A program made the position numbers and the translations under genes. Below, in pieces: positions 16,980-23,080 of a DNA stretch of 37,462 bases (positions are counted from its first letter, which is position 1; each line of letters begins with the position of its first letter). Source of the stretch: Bradyrhizobium uaiense (lineage in GTDB: Bacteria > Pseudomonadota > Alphaproteobacteria > Rhizobiales > Xanthobacteraceae); contig NZ_VKHP01000062.1 of assembly GCF_010811875.1 (NCBI RefSeq), positions 1 through 37,462 on the forward strand, in the 5' to 3' direction. Below the pieces are notes generated by a model. That model saw only the letters and a list, made by a program, of their open reading frames with translations, made no database searches and was not told the DNA's origin.

Positions 16980-17943
16980 CGGCGCTTGGATCAACAATAT
17001 GACTACGGAAGAAATCGATCTCCGATTTGCCGACCTTGATGCATGGCCACTGAAGTCAGCGATGGAAGCGATGTGGGAGGGCCAGCTTGCGGCAGTCGCC
17101 GCGATCGGCCATGCCCTTCCCGCGATCACTGCGGCCGCCGAAGCGGCCAAGGTGGCGCTGGGCGATCGCGGTCGCATTGTATATGTCGGCGCCGGCACCT
17201 CAGGCCGGGTGGCGGTCCAGGACGGCGCTGAGCTGACGCCGACTTTTGCCTGGCCCAGCGAGCGTGTCCGCTTCGTCGTCGCCGGCGGAGACAGCGCATT
17301 CGTCACCAGCATCGAAGGCGCGGAGGACGATGTCGGTGATGCGGTCGCGCAGATCAATGCCGCGCGGCTTACGCCGCACGACGTGGTGATTGCCGTTGCC
17401 GCCAGCGGCACCACACAATTCACAGTTGCGGCGCTGCAGCAGGCAGGCTCTTTCGGTGCAGTGACGATCGGTATTGCCAACAATCCCGGCACCACACTGC
17501 TGGCGTCGGCAAAGTTTCCGATCTTGGTCGAGACCGGCCGCGAGCTGATCGCCGGTTCCACGCGGATGAAGGCGGGTACCGCTCAGAAGGTTGTGCTTAA
17601 CCTGATCTCCTCAGGGATCATGCTGCGCCTTGGCCGGGTATATCGCGGCATGATGGTGAACATGCCGCCGACGAATGCCAAGCTGAAGCGGCGCGCCGAG
17701 GCCATGGTCGAACAAATCGCGCACTGTGATCCGTCGCACGCGGCACACTCGCTTGAGCTGGCCAACGGAGACATCAAGACGGCAGTCCTTCTGGCGTTGG
17801 GTCTCGATAGGGTCGATGCGGAGACCGTTCTGAAGAGCTGCGACGGCAACCTTCGGCGTGTCTTTGCCGAGCTCGCCAAGACTCGTGACCGGCATCCCAA
17901 GGGAACGGCGGAGCGCAGGCGGGGTGGAGCGATTGAGCCGTGA
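16951..17943 (+). CDS. murQ: N-acetylmuramic acid 6-phosphate etherase
   Basis: From ATG 16951, 330 residues. The MurQ signature is clear: AGTSGRVAVQDGAELTPTF (residues about 82-100, with the conserved Glu), SIEGAEDD (second acidic site), and the hallmark GRELIAGSTRMKAGTAQK (about 194-211). This is a SIS-fold enzyme that cleaves the D-lactyl ether of MurNAc-6-P to give GlcNAc-6-P and D-lactate in cell-wall recycling. The start overlaps nagK by 29 bases and the stop overlaps the next gene by 4 bases (GTGA), so all three plus-strand genes are coupled. The product feeds NagA, encoded divergently. The upstream in-frame ATG at 16897 adds an unnatural leader, so I reject it. Confidence 0.95.
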   Translation: MNRLQSSAFDGAWINNMTTEEIDLRFADLDAWPLKSAMEAMWEGQLAAVAAIGHALPAITAAAEAAKVALGDRGRIVYVGAGTSGRVAVQDGAELTPTFAWPSERVRFVVAGGDSAFVTSIEGAEDDVGDAVAQINAARLTPHDVVIAVAASGTTQFTVAALQQAGSFGAVTIGIANNPGTTLLASAKFPILVETGRELIAGSTRMKAGTAQKVVLNLISSGIMLRLGRVYRGMMVNMPPTNAKLKRRAEAMVEQIAHCDPSHAAHSLELANGDIKTAVLLALGLDRVDAETVLKSCDGNLRRVFAELAKTRDRHPKGTAERRRGGAIEP

Positions 17944-18953
17944 CGACATCCGCTATGGCAAGCGAAATCGGGGAAGGCGCGGATGTTGTAGCCAACATTG
18001 TTCGCAGCCGTCCTGCCACGCGCGATATCGCACAGCGGATTGGGATTGGATCCGCCCCATTGTGCGTCGTGTGTGGCCGGGGAAGCTCTGGACGTGCCGG
18101 GGTTTTCTTAAGGTACCTTGTCGAGACGCGGCTTCGCCTTCCTGTTTCAGCGAGCGCTCCGTCGGTGATCACGGCATTTCGCACACCCTTGATGCTGCGC
18201 GATGCGCTGTTCATTGTGATTTCGCAATCGGGGCGCAGCCCGGATCTTGTCGCCGCGACGAGGTCGGCGCGCGCCTCGGGCGCCCGGACCATCGCCATCG
18301 TCAATGCGATGTCGTCGCCATTGACTGACGAAGCGGAGTTCGTCATTCCGATCGAAGCCGGCCAGGAGCATTCCATAGCGGCGACGAAGACCGTGATTGG
18401 CTCGATGGCCGCCAGTGTGGGACTTGTAGCCGAGCTGGCGGAAGATCATGCGCTGCGGTCAGCCCTCGACAGGCTGCCTGAGCGGCTGCACCGCGCGCTG
18501 GCGCTCGACTGGTCCGAGATTGCCAATGATCTCGCCAAGGCGTCAGCTGTTTTTGTGGCGGCTCGAGGCCTGGCCCTCGGCTCGGCGGGCGAGATCGCGC
18601 TCAAATTTTCGGAAATCCTGCGCCTGCCCTCCATCGGCGTGAGCGCCGCCGAGCTGCAGCATGGGCCACGTGCCGCGCTATCGTCGCGCACGCCGGTTGT
18701 CATGATGCGCCTCATGGATGAGACGGCGGCCAGTGTGGACGCATTGGCGGAAGAATTGCGTGAACAAAAGATCGCGGTTCATATCTGCGGCGGACCGCAT
18801 GGCTCGTTGGCCTGGCTGACTGAGGATGACCCCGCCACAGACCCGGTCGCCATGCTCGTTCCGGCGTATCGGATGATCGAGCAGACGGCTCGCGCCTGCG
18901 GATTTGACCCGGATCGTCCCCCTCGCCTGCGCAAGATTACCGAGACGTTTTGA
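17940..18953 (+). CDS. SIS-domain glucosamine-6-phosphate deaminase/isomerase (NagB-II/GlmS-like)
   Basis: 337 residues with two SIS domains. The first has CGRGSSGRAGVFLRY (about residues 44-58) and SQSGRSPDLVAATR (about 94-107) for sugar-phosphate binding. The second has LKFSEILRLPS and SAAELQHGPRAAL, the diagnostic AELxHGP motif of the GlmS isomerase half. There is no glutaminase domain, so it matches the stand-alone deaminases (NagB-II) that turn glucosamine-6-P into fructose-6-P and ammonia. The start is GTG at 17940, overlapping the murQ TGA by four bases; an ATG at 17955 is the alternative. It completes the MurNAc-6-P to fructose-6-P route. Sugar preference is inferred. Confidence 0.9.
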   Translation: MTTSAMASEIGEGADVVANIVRSRPATRDIAQRIGIGSAPLCVVCGRGSSGRAGVFLRYLVETRLRLPVSASAPSVITAFRTPLMLRDALFIVISQSGRSPDLVAATRSARASGARTIAIVNAMSSPLTDEAEFVIPIEAGQEHSIAATKTVIGSMAASVGLVAELAEDHALRSALDRLPERLHRALALDWSEIANDLAKASAVFVAARGLALGSAGEIALKFSEILRLPSIGVSAAELQHGPRAALSSRTPVVMMRLMDETAASVDALAEELREQKIAVHICGGPHGSLAWLTEDDPATDPVAMLVPAYRMIEQTARACGFDPDRPPRLRKITETF

Positions 18954-19164
18954 CAGCTGACTGATCGGTGGCCGGCTCGGCGCGGGGTTCACCCCGACAC
19001 CCGACTATGCTGTGGGTTTATGGCGCGCTCGGAGGGCGGTCGTGTTTACCGTAATTTCAAAGGCTGATCGAAGCAGTCGAAATGGTCGAGTGCATTTTCG
19101 ACGGCTGGGGTGCTTTTGGGCACGCCACCATACCGAGCTAGCACGGCCTGACCACTCATTCACT
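18954..19164. other. Intergenic stretch after the nag/mur operon
   Basis: There is a short stem CGGGG-TTCA-CCCCG near 18984-18997 that may end the operon transcript, and an inverted pair GTCGAAA ... TTTCGAC near 19076-19101. I see no gene. Confidence 0.4.
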
Positions 19165-19219
19165 GAGCAGCGGATTTCTACTCCGCAGGTTGCAGGTTCG
19201 AATCCTGCCGGGATCGCCA
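19165..19219 (+). tRNA. 3' fragment of tRNA-Arg(TCT), likely attachment-site remnant
   Basis: The bases form the 3' part of a tRNA. GAGC is the D-stem 3' strand, an anticodon stem-loop GCGGA-TTTCTAC-TCCGC has anticodon TCT, then come a 5-base variable loop, a T arm GCAGG-TTCGAAT-CCTGC, the acceptor 3' strand CGGGATC, G and an encoded CCA. The acceptor 5' strand (GATCCCG) and most of the D arm are missing upstream, so it cannot fold as a whole tRNA. A 3' tRNA fragment beside an integrase gene is the usual trace of site-specific integration. The intact gene must lie elsewhere. Confidence 0.8.
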
Positions 19220-19261
19220 CTACTTTGTTCTTCTCTCGCATTCTCAATGACTTCCTTCGAT

Positions 19262-19294
19262 GTTAGCCACTCAAACCTAAAGCGTTAGCCACTC
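19262..19294. repeat. Direct repeat of GTTAGCCACTC
   Basis: The 11-mer GTTAGCCACTC occurs at 19262-19272 and 19284-19294, 22 bases apart. It lies between the tRNA fragment and the integrase gene and overlaps the integrase stop codon. Direct repeats in this position can be arm-type integrase sites or duplication scars. Confidence 0.45.
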
Positions 19295-19956
19295 CCTGTT
19301 CCTGCGCTGTTCGCAAGCTTCGTCATTGCCGCTTCCGCAGCGCGCTCCTGATCGACTGCGTCGAGATATTCCTGCACCTGCGCGAGCGAGCTATGGCCTG
19401 ACACAGCCATGAGTTCGACACCCGTTGCACCGGCATGAGCTAAAGCGAGCAGCGCAGCCTTCCCGAGTCCATGCGCGCGATAACTCCGCACCTTGCCATC
19501 ATCGCATTTGACGGCCTTGAGGCCCGCGGCGCGGCACCAGTCGGCAAACTTGTTTCCGAACGCAGCTGCGGAAGCGAATGGCCTGCCGTAGTCGTTGACC
19601 AGAAATGTCACCACGCCTTCGGCGCGCGTTCCCTGCGGTATGGCGTCAATCGCCGCCTGCAATTCCGGTCGGATCTTGATCGATAAAAGTTTGCCCGTGC
19701 TCCGGAGGGTCTTGTGTGGGCGCCATACCAGCTTGTTGCCGGCCTTGACGTGCAGTTCTCCTATCTCGTGCGCGTCGTAGCGGCGCGCGGCGATATTAAG
19801 CAGCAACTCAACAGCAAGACGGGCAACGGTGCCGAGCGTCCAGCGTTCTCGATATTGTGCCAATTGCGGCTCGAGCCACGGTTCACATGCACGGCTTGCG
19901 GTCGCCGCGGCGCCGATGTACGGCCACTCTTTCCGCACGCGAGGATGGGAACACAC
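19285..19956 (-). pseudogene. Tyrosine recombinase (phage integrase), N-terminally truncated and catalytically damaged
   Basis: 223 residues that match only the catalytic half of a phage-type integrase; relatives are about 330-400 residues. Visible are the segment with the first catalytic Arg region (LLLNIAARRYDAHEIGELHV), then RSYRAHGLGKAALLALAHAG, where the family has HxLRKA. The HxxR arginine is replaced by Gly (CTC GGG AAG), which should abolish strand cleavage. GHSSLAQVQEYL follows with the nucleophile Tyr. The N-terminal DNA-binding domain is absent: an unrelated gene starts on the other strand at 19959. With the tRNA fragment, this is a decayed integration module. Confidence 0.75.
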
Positions 19957-19958
19957 TG

Positions 19959-20222
19959 ATGAAGTTGAAGGGCGACCGCCCCTACTCCGACCCGGAGAAA
20001 GCCGCCCGCAGGATCATGGAGCACGCTCGAGCATTTGAGCCCATCCAAGATGGCCGGATCTATATCGAAAAGATCAACCGTCCGATGCTTGATGAGGACA
20101 AAGCGACGCCAGCTGAGTATTGGGCCGGACTACAGCATGCGATCGGCAAAGGCTGGCTCGAGTACCACGAGAGCGGGACGTTCGTGAGGATGTCGCAGGC
20201 AGGCAAGGACCTGTTCGCCTGA
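19959..20222 (+). CDS. 87-residue conserved hypothetical protein (MKLKGDRP family)
   Basis: ATG at 19959 begins MKLKGDRPYSDPEKAARRI, a start I recall as common in Bradyrhizobium hypothetical proteins. The longer frame from 19857 overlaps the integrase and is rejected. The 87-residue protein is soluble. It has an N-terminal helix (PEKAARRIMEHARAFE), a short strand (GRIYIEKIN) and a compact end with the look of a winged helix (TPAEYWAGLQHAIGKGWLEY, GTFVRMSQAGKDLFA). A DNA-binding role is a guess from this pattern. A hairpin terminator starts 7 nt after the stop. A broken copy lies at 5039. Confidence 0.7.
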   Translation: MKLKGDRPYSDPEKAARRIMEHARAFEPIQDGRIYIEKINRPMLDEDKATPAEYWAGLQHAIGKGWLEYHESGTFVRMSQAGKDLFA

Positions 20223-20228
20223 CAAGAG

Positions 20229-20263
20229 ACGGCCCAGCACCCTTGGGGTGATGCTGAGGCCGT
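20229..20263 (+). terminator. Hairpin terminator after the 19959 gene
   Basis: ACGGCC-CAGCA (20229-20239) pairs with TGCTG-A-GGCCGT (20252-20263) with one bulged A. TCCTCATTCC follows. It begins only 7 nt after the stop codon. It belongs to the recurring GGCCnCAGC stem type. Confidence 0.55.
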
Positions 20264-20383
20264 TCCTCATTCCAGCCTTTGCCGAACCGCCGATGCAATA
20301 ATTAGGCGTCTCTCTGGGTGACCGCCAGCGGGACGATTATGACCTGCGATCTCGCGCAGGATGGCCTTGGATGACCGTATCTT

Positions 20384-20413
20384 GGCCCCGGCGCATGTAC
20401 CGCTCGCTGGGCC
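20384..20413 (+). terminator. Terminator-like hairpin with T-run
   Basis: GGCCC (20384-20388) and GCG pair with CGC and GGGCC (20409-20413) around a small internal loop. CGTTTCTTTTT follows on the plus strand, a good T-run. No gene is visible upstream within 150 bases except the terminated 19959 gene. Confidence 0.45.
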
Positions 20414-20464
20414 CGTTTCTTTTTCGATAGGAACGGGCGCGGCACGCTCTGGGTTGTCTGGGCT

Positions 20465-20492
20465 CCTAACGCGGTCTGCCGACAGCGTTAGG
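20465..20492. repeat. Hairpin with perfect 8-bp stem
   Basis: CCTAACGC (20465-20472) pairs perfectly with GCGTTAGG (20485-20492), with an extra GTC/GAC pairing inside the loop. It lies between two terminator-like hairpins. Confidence 0.4.
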
Positions 20493-20508
20493 ACGCAAAG
20501 TGCAACTT

Positions 20509-20538
20509 GGCCTCAGCTAGTACCCCCTCGCTGGGGCC
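20509..20538 (+). terminator. Terminator-like hairpin with T-run
   Basis: GGCCTCAGC (20509-20517) pairs with GCTGGGGCC (20530-20538), with one G-T wobble. GTTTCTTT follows, the same tail as the hairpin at 20384. No gene is visible just upstream. Confidence 0.5.
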
Positions 20539-20705
20539 GTTTCTTTAGGTGCGGGCGAAACGCGCTATTGCCAAGTGTGGATTACCCCGCGAGAGCCGGA
20601 TTGCAGCCTTCCAAGCAAGGAGCTGCTACGGGGCGCACGTGGGAAATCTGGACGTCCAGATCTAGAGGCGGCCAACGAGAATGACGGAAATTTGTGCGCG
20701 AGTGC

Positions 20706-20721
20706 TGTGAATTGCTTCACA
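20706..20721. promoter_or_regulatory. Perfect CRP-like box TGTGA-ATTGCT-TCACA
   Basis: All ten core bases match, and symmetry extends one base each side (GC ... GC). The centre is 76 nt upstream of the ATG at 20790. TAGGAT at 20742-20747 could be a -10 element, which would put the box near -41 of a start at about 20755. This is the best class II-like spacing of the three sites. Confidence 0.6.
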
Positions 20722-20789
20722 GCGCTATCTCCGATCAAGCCTAGGATGATGGCGCGCAACGAAGCGCAATTCTGAATAGGAAATTGGTC

Positions 20790-20954
20790 ATGGCGATCTT
20801 GCACACCATGCCGTCTTCTGTTCGCGGTTACGACGGCTTGATCATTTTTGGCTATATAACGGTTTCAGTACTGATGCTCGCCACAATCTATTTTGCATCG
20901 GGCGGGCCAAGCTTCACTAATGCCGATCTGGCGACTATGACGATGATGCCGTAA
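20790..20954 (+). CDS. 54-residue single-pass membrane protein
   Basis: ATG at 20790 opens MAILHTMPSSVRGYDGLI and then a hydrophobic helix (IIFGYITVSVLMLATIYF, residues about 18-35), and ends with a short polar tail (SGGPSFTNADLATM). AGGAAA lies about 9-14 nt upstream. It is followed at once by a second small gene, whose ATG overlaps its TAA by one base. Its promoter region holds a perfect CRP-like palindrome and a -10-like TAGGAT. From memory, close relatives exist in Bradyrhizobium without function. Likely an inner-membrane miniprotein. Confidence 0.65.
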   Translation: MAILHTMPSSVRGYDGLIIFGYITVSVLMLATIYFASGGPSFTNADLATMTMMP

Positions 20955-21076
20955 TGCGTTTGGCATCGTGGACGTTCTTCAGCGCGCTTGTCTTGGCCGT
21001 AGCCGTTTGGGCTCTACTCGGCCCGCCGGAGGCGGACGCGACAAGCGCGCTTCCCGTGATTTCAAGATTGCGCTGA
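20954..21076 (+). CDS. 40-residue exported or membrane miniprotein
   Basis: The start codon overlaps the previous stop (TAATG), which indicates translational coupling. The 40 residues begin MRLASWTFFSALVLAVAVWALL, a Sec-type signal or a single helix, followed by a short tail PPEADATSALPVISRLR. ADA/TSA could be a cleavage site. The role is unknown; the coupling suggests the two products act together or at fixed ratio. Confidence 0.5.
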   Translation: MRLASWTFFSALVLAVAVWALLGPPEADATSALPVISRLR

Positions 21077-21105
21077 AATGAAAGACGCCGCCAACTGAGG
21101 CGGGC

Positions 21106-21255
21106 TCAGTGATAGCGTTTGCGTAGATGCTGGATTTGCTTCCGATACTCTTCGATGACCTCTCGCACTAGCTGGCGCAGCCTTCTCGATTTGACTTCGT
21201 CAAGATCGCGTTCAATTGCCGCTAGCAAGGCTTCGGCTTCTGCAAATGTCTTCAT
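21106..21255 (-). CDS. 49-residue charged helical miniprotein
   Basis: ATG at 21255 on the minus strand encodes KTFAEAEALLAAIERDLDEV, continuing with a strongly basic helix (KSRRLRQLVREVIEEY, KQIQHLRKRYH), then TGA. The whole chain looks like one or two amphipathic helices that could form a coiled coil. The ribosome site is weak (GCGAG). It converges on the 20954 gene, 29 bases apart. It is the only clearly soluble product in this cluster. Function unknown. Confidence 0.45.
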   Translation of the reverse strand: MKTFAEAEALLAAIERDLDEVKSRRLRQLVREVIEEYRKQIQHLRKRYH

Positions 21256-21310
21256 GGCTCGCGATCGCTTTTAAGCAGCCGCGCGACCTTAGGCGGCCTC
21301 TGTGTTGAGC

Positions 21311-21359
21311 GGCCCCAGCAACATGGGGGCCTTGTAGGGGAAGGCTCGTTGCTGGGGCC
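21311..21359. ncRNA. Large hairpin between small genes, possible RNA element
   Basis: GGCCCCAGCAAC (21311-21322) pairs perfectly over 12 bases with GTTGCTGGGGCC (21348-21359), and inside it GCCTT pairs with AAGGC. There is no T-run on either strand. It lies 32 nt beyond the stop of the 27-residue minus-strand gene, so it may end or stabilise that transcript, or be part of a small RNA. Confidence 0.4.
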
Positions 21360-21390
21360 TACCGGCCCGATTGGTGCGTTCGGGCCAGGT

Positions 21391-21474
21391 TCAAACGAGC
21401 AAAGCGACGGCGGCTATTGCGATCGGGCAAAGGCCCAGCGCGACGATGCCTACTCGGACGAATATTTCGGCCAT
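21391..21474 (-). CDS. 27-residue membrane miniprotein
   Basis: ATG at 21474 (minus strand) is preceded by GGGGA about 8 nt upstream. It encodes MAEIFVRVGIVALGLCPIAI followed by a short hydrophobic end, TGA. It is almost one transmembrane helix with a single Cys and Pro in its middle. It follows the 21560-21646 gene on the same strand after a structured spacer. The leader GGGGACGTGTC resembles GGAGACGTGTC before that gene, suggesting shared origin of the start regions. Confidence 0.5.
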   Translation of the reverse strand: MAEIFVRVGIVALGLCPIAIAAVALLV

Positions 21475-21492
21475 GACACGTCCCCGGCGATC

Positions 21493-21543
21493 ACTGCACT
21501 TATCCTAAGTTAAGCGGGGAACTTTTCCCGTGGAAAGTGCAGT
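21493..21543 (-). promoter_or_regulatory. Structured spacer between two miniprotein genes
   Basis: ACTGCACTT (21493-21501) pairs perfectly with AAGTGCAGT (21535-21543), and inside it CGGGGAA pairs with TTTCCCG. It sits directly before the ribosome site of the 27-residue gene. It could be a terminator/attenuator after the 21560 gene or a leader that controls translation of the next. Confidence 0.4.
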
Positions 21544-21559
21544 TTGTGCCAACAGCGCC

Positions 21560-21646
21560 TTAGGTCGCAAAAAGGGCGATCAAGGCCAGCACGGCAAATG
21601 CCATCGAGGCGTATGCTGCGATGGTGATGGCGCGGTCTCGGGTCAT
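21560..21646 (-). CDS. 28-residue membrane miniprotein
   Basis: ATG at 21646 (minus strand) with GGAG about 11 nt upstream encodes MTRDRAITIAAYASMAFAVL and ends LALIALFAT, TAA. A basic N-terminus before a hydrophobic helix fits an inner-membrane peptide with N-in topology. An upstream in-frame ATG (21667) adds seven residues and is the alternative. A FixK/FNR-like palindrome lies just upstream. From memory, near-identical peptides occur in Bradyrhizobium. Confidence 0.55.
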   Translation of the reverse strand: MTRDRAITIAAYASMAFAVLALIALFAT

Positions 21647-21681
21647 ACCCGACACGTCTCCAAACATTGCCCATGCGCCCC

Positions 21682-21695
21682 TTGATTTAGGTCAA
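21682..21695. promoter_or_regulatory. FixK/FNR-like box TTGA-TTTAGG-TCAA
   Basis: The 14-base TTGA-N6-TCAA matches the FixK/FNR type (TTGAT-N4-ATCAA) at nine of ten core bases. Rhizobial FixK2 sites have this form. It is centred 42 nt upstream of the ATG at 21646. That leaves no room for a leader if it activated at -41.5, so it may repress, or the true start may lie elsewhere. Confidence 0.45.
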
Positions 21696-21699
21696 TCGC

Positions 21700-22116
21700 G
21701 TGAAGAACGAATAGCGATCCATGGAATTTTATATGCCCAGAACAAGTAATAAGGCCGCTCAGTAGGACTACTGAGAACATCGGCTAACCCTTGGTTGCCG
21801 CAGGGTTAAGTCCAAACTAGGCCACTCGAAATTTCAAAGCAGGCCACTGGGGATGGAAAGAGGCCAGCACCGCTCGTTGAAAGGGGACAAACCATGACGC
21901 CAGTACGTACGGAGAACGGCAAGTAGGTCCTCGCCGAATCCACGATGACCCTCACGGCCAGATCGCCGCCACCACCTTGCGGCTTCGTTTACAAATTCGG
22001 TTTCGGGGTCCTAGATTTTTTTGGGGCACGTTAAGCGCGCGCGAGAGGGGTGCCGTGGACCGTCAGAAACGCGACGCGGCGACGCCGATGGCCTGTCGCC
22101 TCCGCTCCTGAGGCAG
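21700..22116. other. Degraded stretch, no gene assigned
   Basis: Short repeats of AGGCCACT occur near 21820-21850. A possible short frame from ATG 21895 is interrupted by TAG after ten codons. Composition suggests decayed sequence. Confidence 0.35.
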
Positions 22117-22179
22117 CTACAATCGGCTGATCATGCTGACGTCGACACAATATCGCTTGGCGATCTCCGCCAGCGCTCC
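22117..22179 (-). pseudogene. Serine resolvase C-terminal remnant, opposite to the intact gene
   Basis: On the minus strand this reads ALAEIAKRYCVDVSMISRL followed by TAG. It matches the C-terminal helix-turn-helix of the intact resolvase at 22312 (SLASIAKSYAVDVSMISRL) at most positions. Upstream the similarity breaks up (traces of EAV..R in other frames to about 22210). It is a second, decayed resolvase lying head-to-head with the intact copy. Confidence 0.65.
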
Positions 22180-22217
22180 GCATGGGCGGCCCGGCAACGG
22201 CGTGGCGCCCAGTCTCT

Positions 22218-22289
22218 TTTGCAAAACTCCTAAGTTTCGCAAAAAATAGCTCGACAAGCAAAATCAGCGGCTTACGATTTGCGAAACTT
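22218..22289. promoter_or_regulatory. Three-part inverted repeat, probable resolvase binding (res-like) site
   Basis: TTTGCAAAACT (22218-22228), AAGTTTCGCAAA (22232-22243) and TTTGCGAAACTT (22278-22289) are related half-sites. The first two form an 11/12 palindrome with a 4-base gap, and the second and third are perfect inverted repeats 46 bases apart. The array ends 22 bases before the resolvase ATG, where resolvases usually bind to recombine and to repress themselves. Confidence 0.55.
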
Positions 22290-22311
22290 ACTTGTGAAAA
22301 TGGAGACGAAA

Positions 22312-22899
22312 ATGGCGACCCTCGGTTACGCTCGCGTCTCGACCCAGGACCAGCACCTCACCGGTCAGCTGGAAGCCCTCAAGGCCGCCGGTGCCGATAC
22401 CATCTATCGCGAGAAGATCAGCGGTGCCCGCGCCGATCGCCCCCAACTGGCGAAGCTCATGGCCGCTATAAAGGCTGGTGACGTGGTCCTGGTCACCAAG
22501 CTAGACCGGCTCGGCCGCTCGACCCGCGAGCTGCTCGACCTGATCGAGCGTATCGGCAAGGCCGGCGCGGTGTTCCGCAGTCTCGGAGATCCGCTGTTCG
22601 ATACATCGTCAGCGCAAGGTCAGCTGCTCGCAACCATGCTGGCCGCTATCGCGCAATTCGAGCGCTCCCTGATCGCGGAGCGCACCGGCGAGGGCCGCAA
22701 GCGCGCCATGGCCAACAAGGTCAAGTTTGGCCGCAAGCGAAAGCTCTCCGAATACCAGCGCGAGGAAGCCGTGAAGCGCCGGGCTGCCGGTGAGAGCCTG
22801 GCGTCGATCGCGAAGTCCTATGCAGTCGATGTCAGCATGATCTCGCGTCTGGCCCCGGGATACCGCGCACCTTTCAAGGTCGCCGACGCAGACGCGTGA
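22312..22899 (+). CDS. Serine recombinase (resolvase/invertase family)
   Basis: From ATG 22312 (GGAG 6 nt upstream) 195 residues. The catalytic domain is complete: YARVSTQDQHLTGQLEAL (residues 6-23) with the nucleophile Ser10 and Arg8, then LDRLGRSTREL with the Arg pair, and a long helix after AQFERSLIAERT. The C-terminal HTH is GESLASIAKSYAVDVSMISRL. The length fits Tn3/Hin-type resolvases or invertases. No transposase lies near, so it may be a stranded transposon resolvase or a plasmid/phage recombinase. An opposed remnant and a res-like array lie upstream. Confidence 0.93.
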   Translation: MATLGYARVSTQDQHLTGQLEALKAAGADTIYREKISGARADRPQLAKLMAAIKAGDVVLVTKLDRLGRSTRELLDLIERIGKAGAVFRSLGDPLFDTSSAQGQLLATMLAAIAQFERSLIAERTGEGRKRAMANKVKFGRKRKLSEYQREEAVKRRAAGESLASIAKSYAVDVSMISRLAPGYRAPFKVADADA

Positions 22900-22975
22900 A
22901 ATAGTCCACCCATCGCCAGGGGCTTCCTGGCGGTCGGGCGGCTTGGTGCTCGCGGCCCTAGAGGGCGGACGCGCG

Positions 22976-23080
22976 TCACGTTGACATAAGAAAAGATGTG
23001 CCGAAGGCGAGCAAGCCAAAGGCTGCCACCACTACGCCGTCGTACATCGCACAGAGAACGTCGAGTTCGCGTTCGTTCAT
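22976..23080 (-). CDS. 34-residue membrane miniprotein
   Basis: ATG at 23080 (minus strand), with AGGAT about 9 nt upstream, encodes MNERELDVLCAMYDGVVVAA followed by FGLLAFGTSFLMST and TGA. A charged N-terminus precedes one hydrophobic helix. It diverges from the 23388 gene. The CRP-like box is 241 bases away, too far for a typical site. Function unknown. Confidence 0.5.
   Translation of the reverse strand: MNERELDVLCAMYDGVVVAAFGLLAFGTSFLMST

Larger units (their letters stand above)
20264..20705. other. Gene-free stretch with three hairpins
   Basis: No convincing gene. Hairpins at 20384-20413, 20465-20492 and 20509-20538 succeed each other within 155 bases. Confidence 0.45.

Noticed and set aside
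19005..19247. Minus-strand frame containing IPAGFEPATCGVEI
   Set aside because: This is the familiar false protein made by reading a tRNA 3' end backwards.
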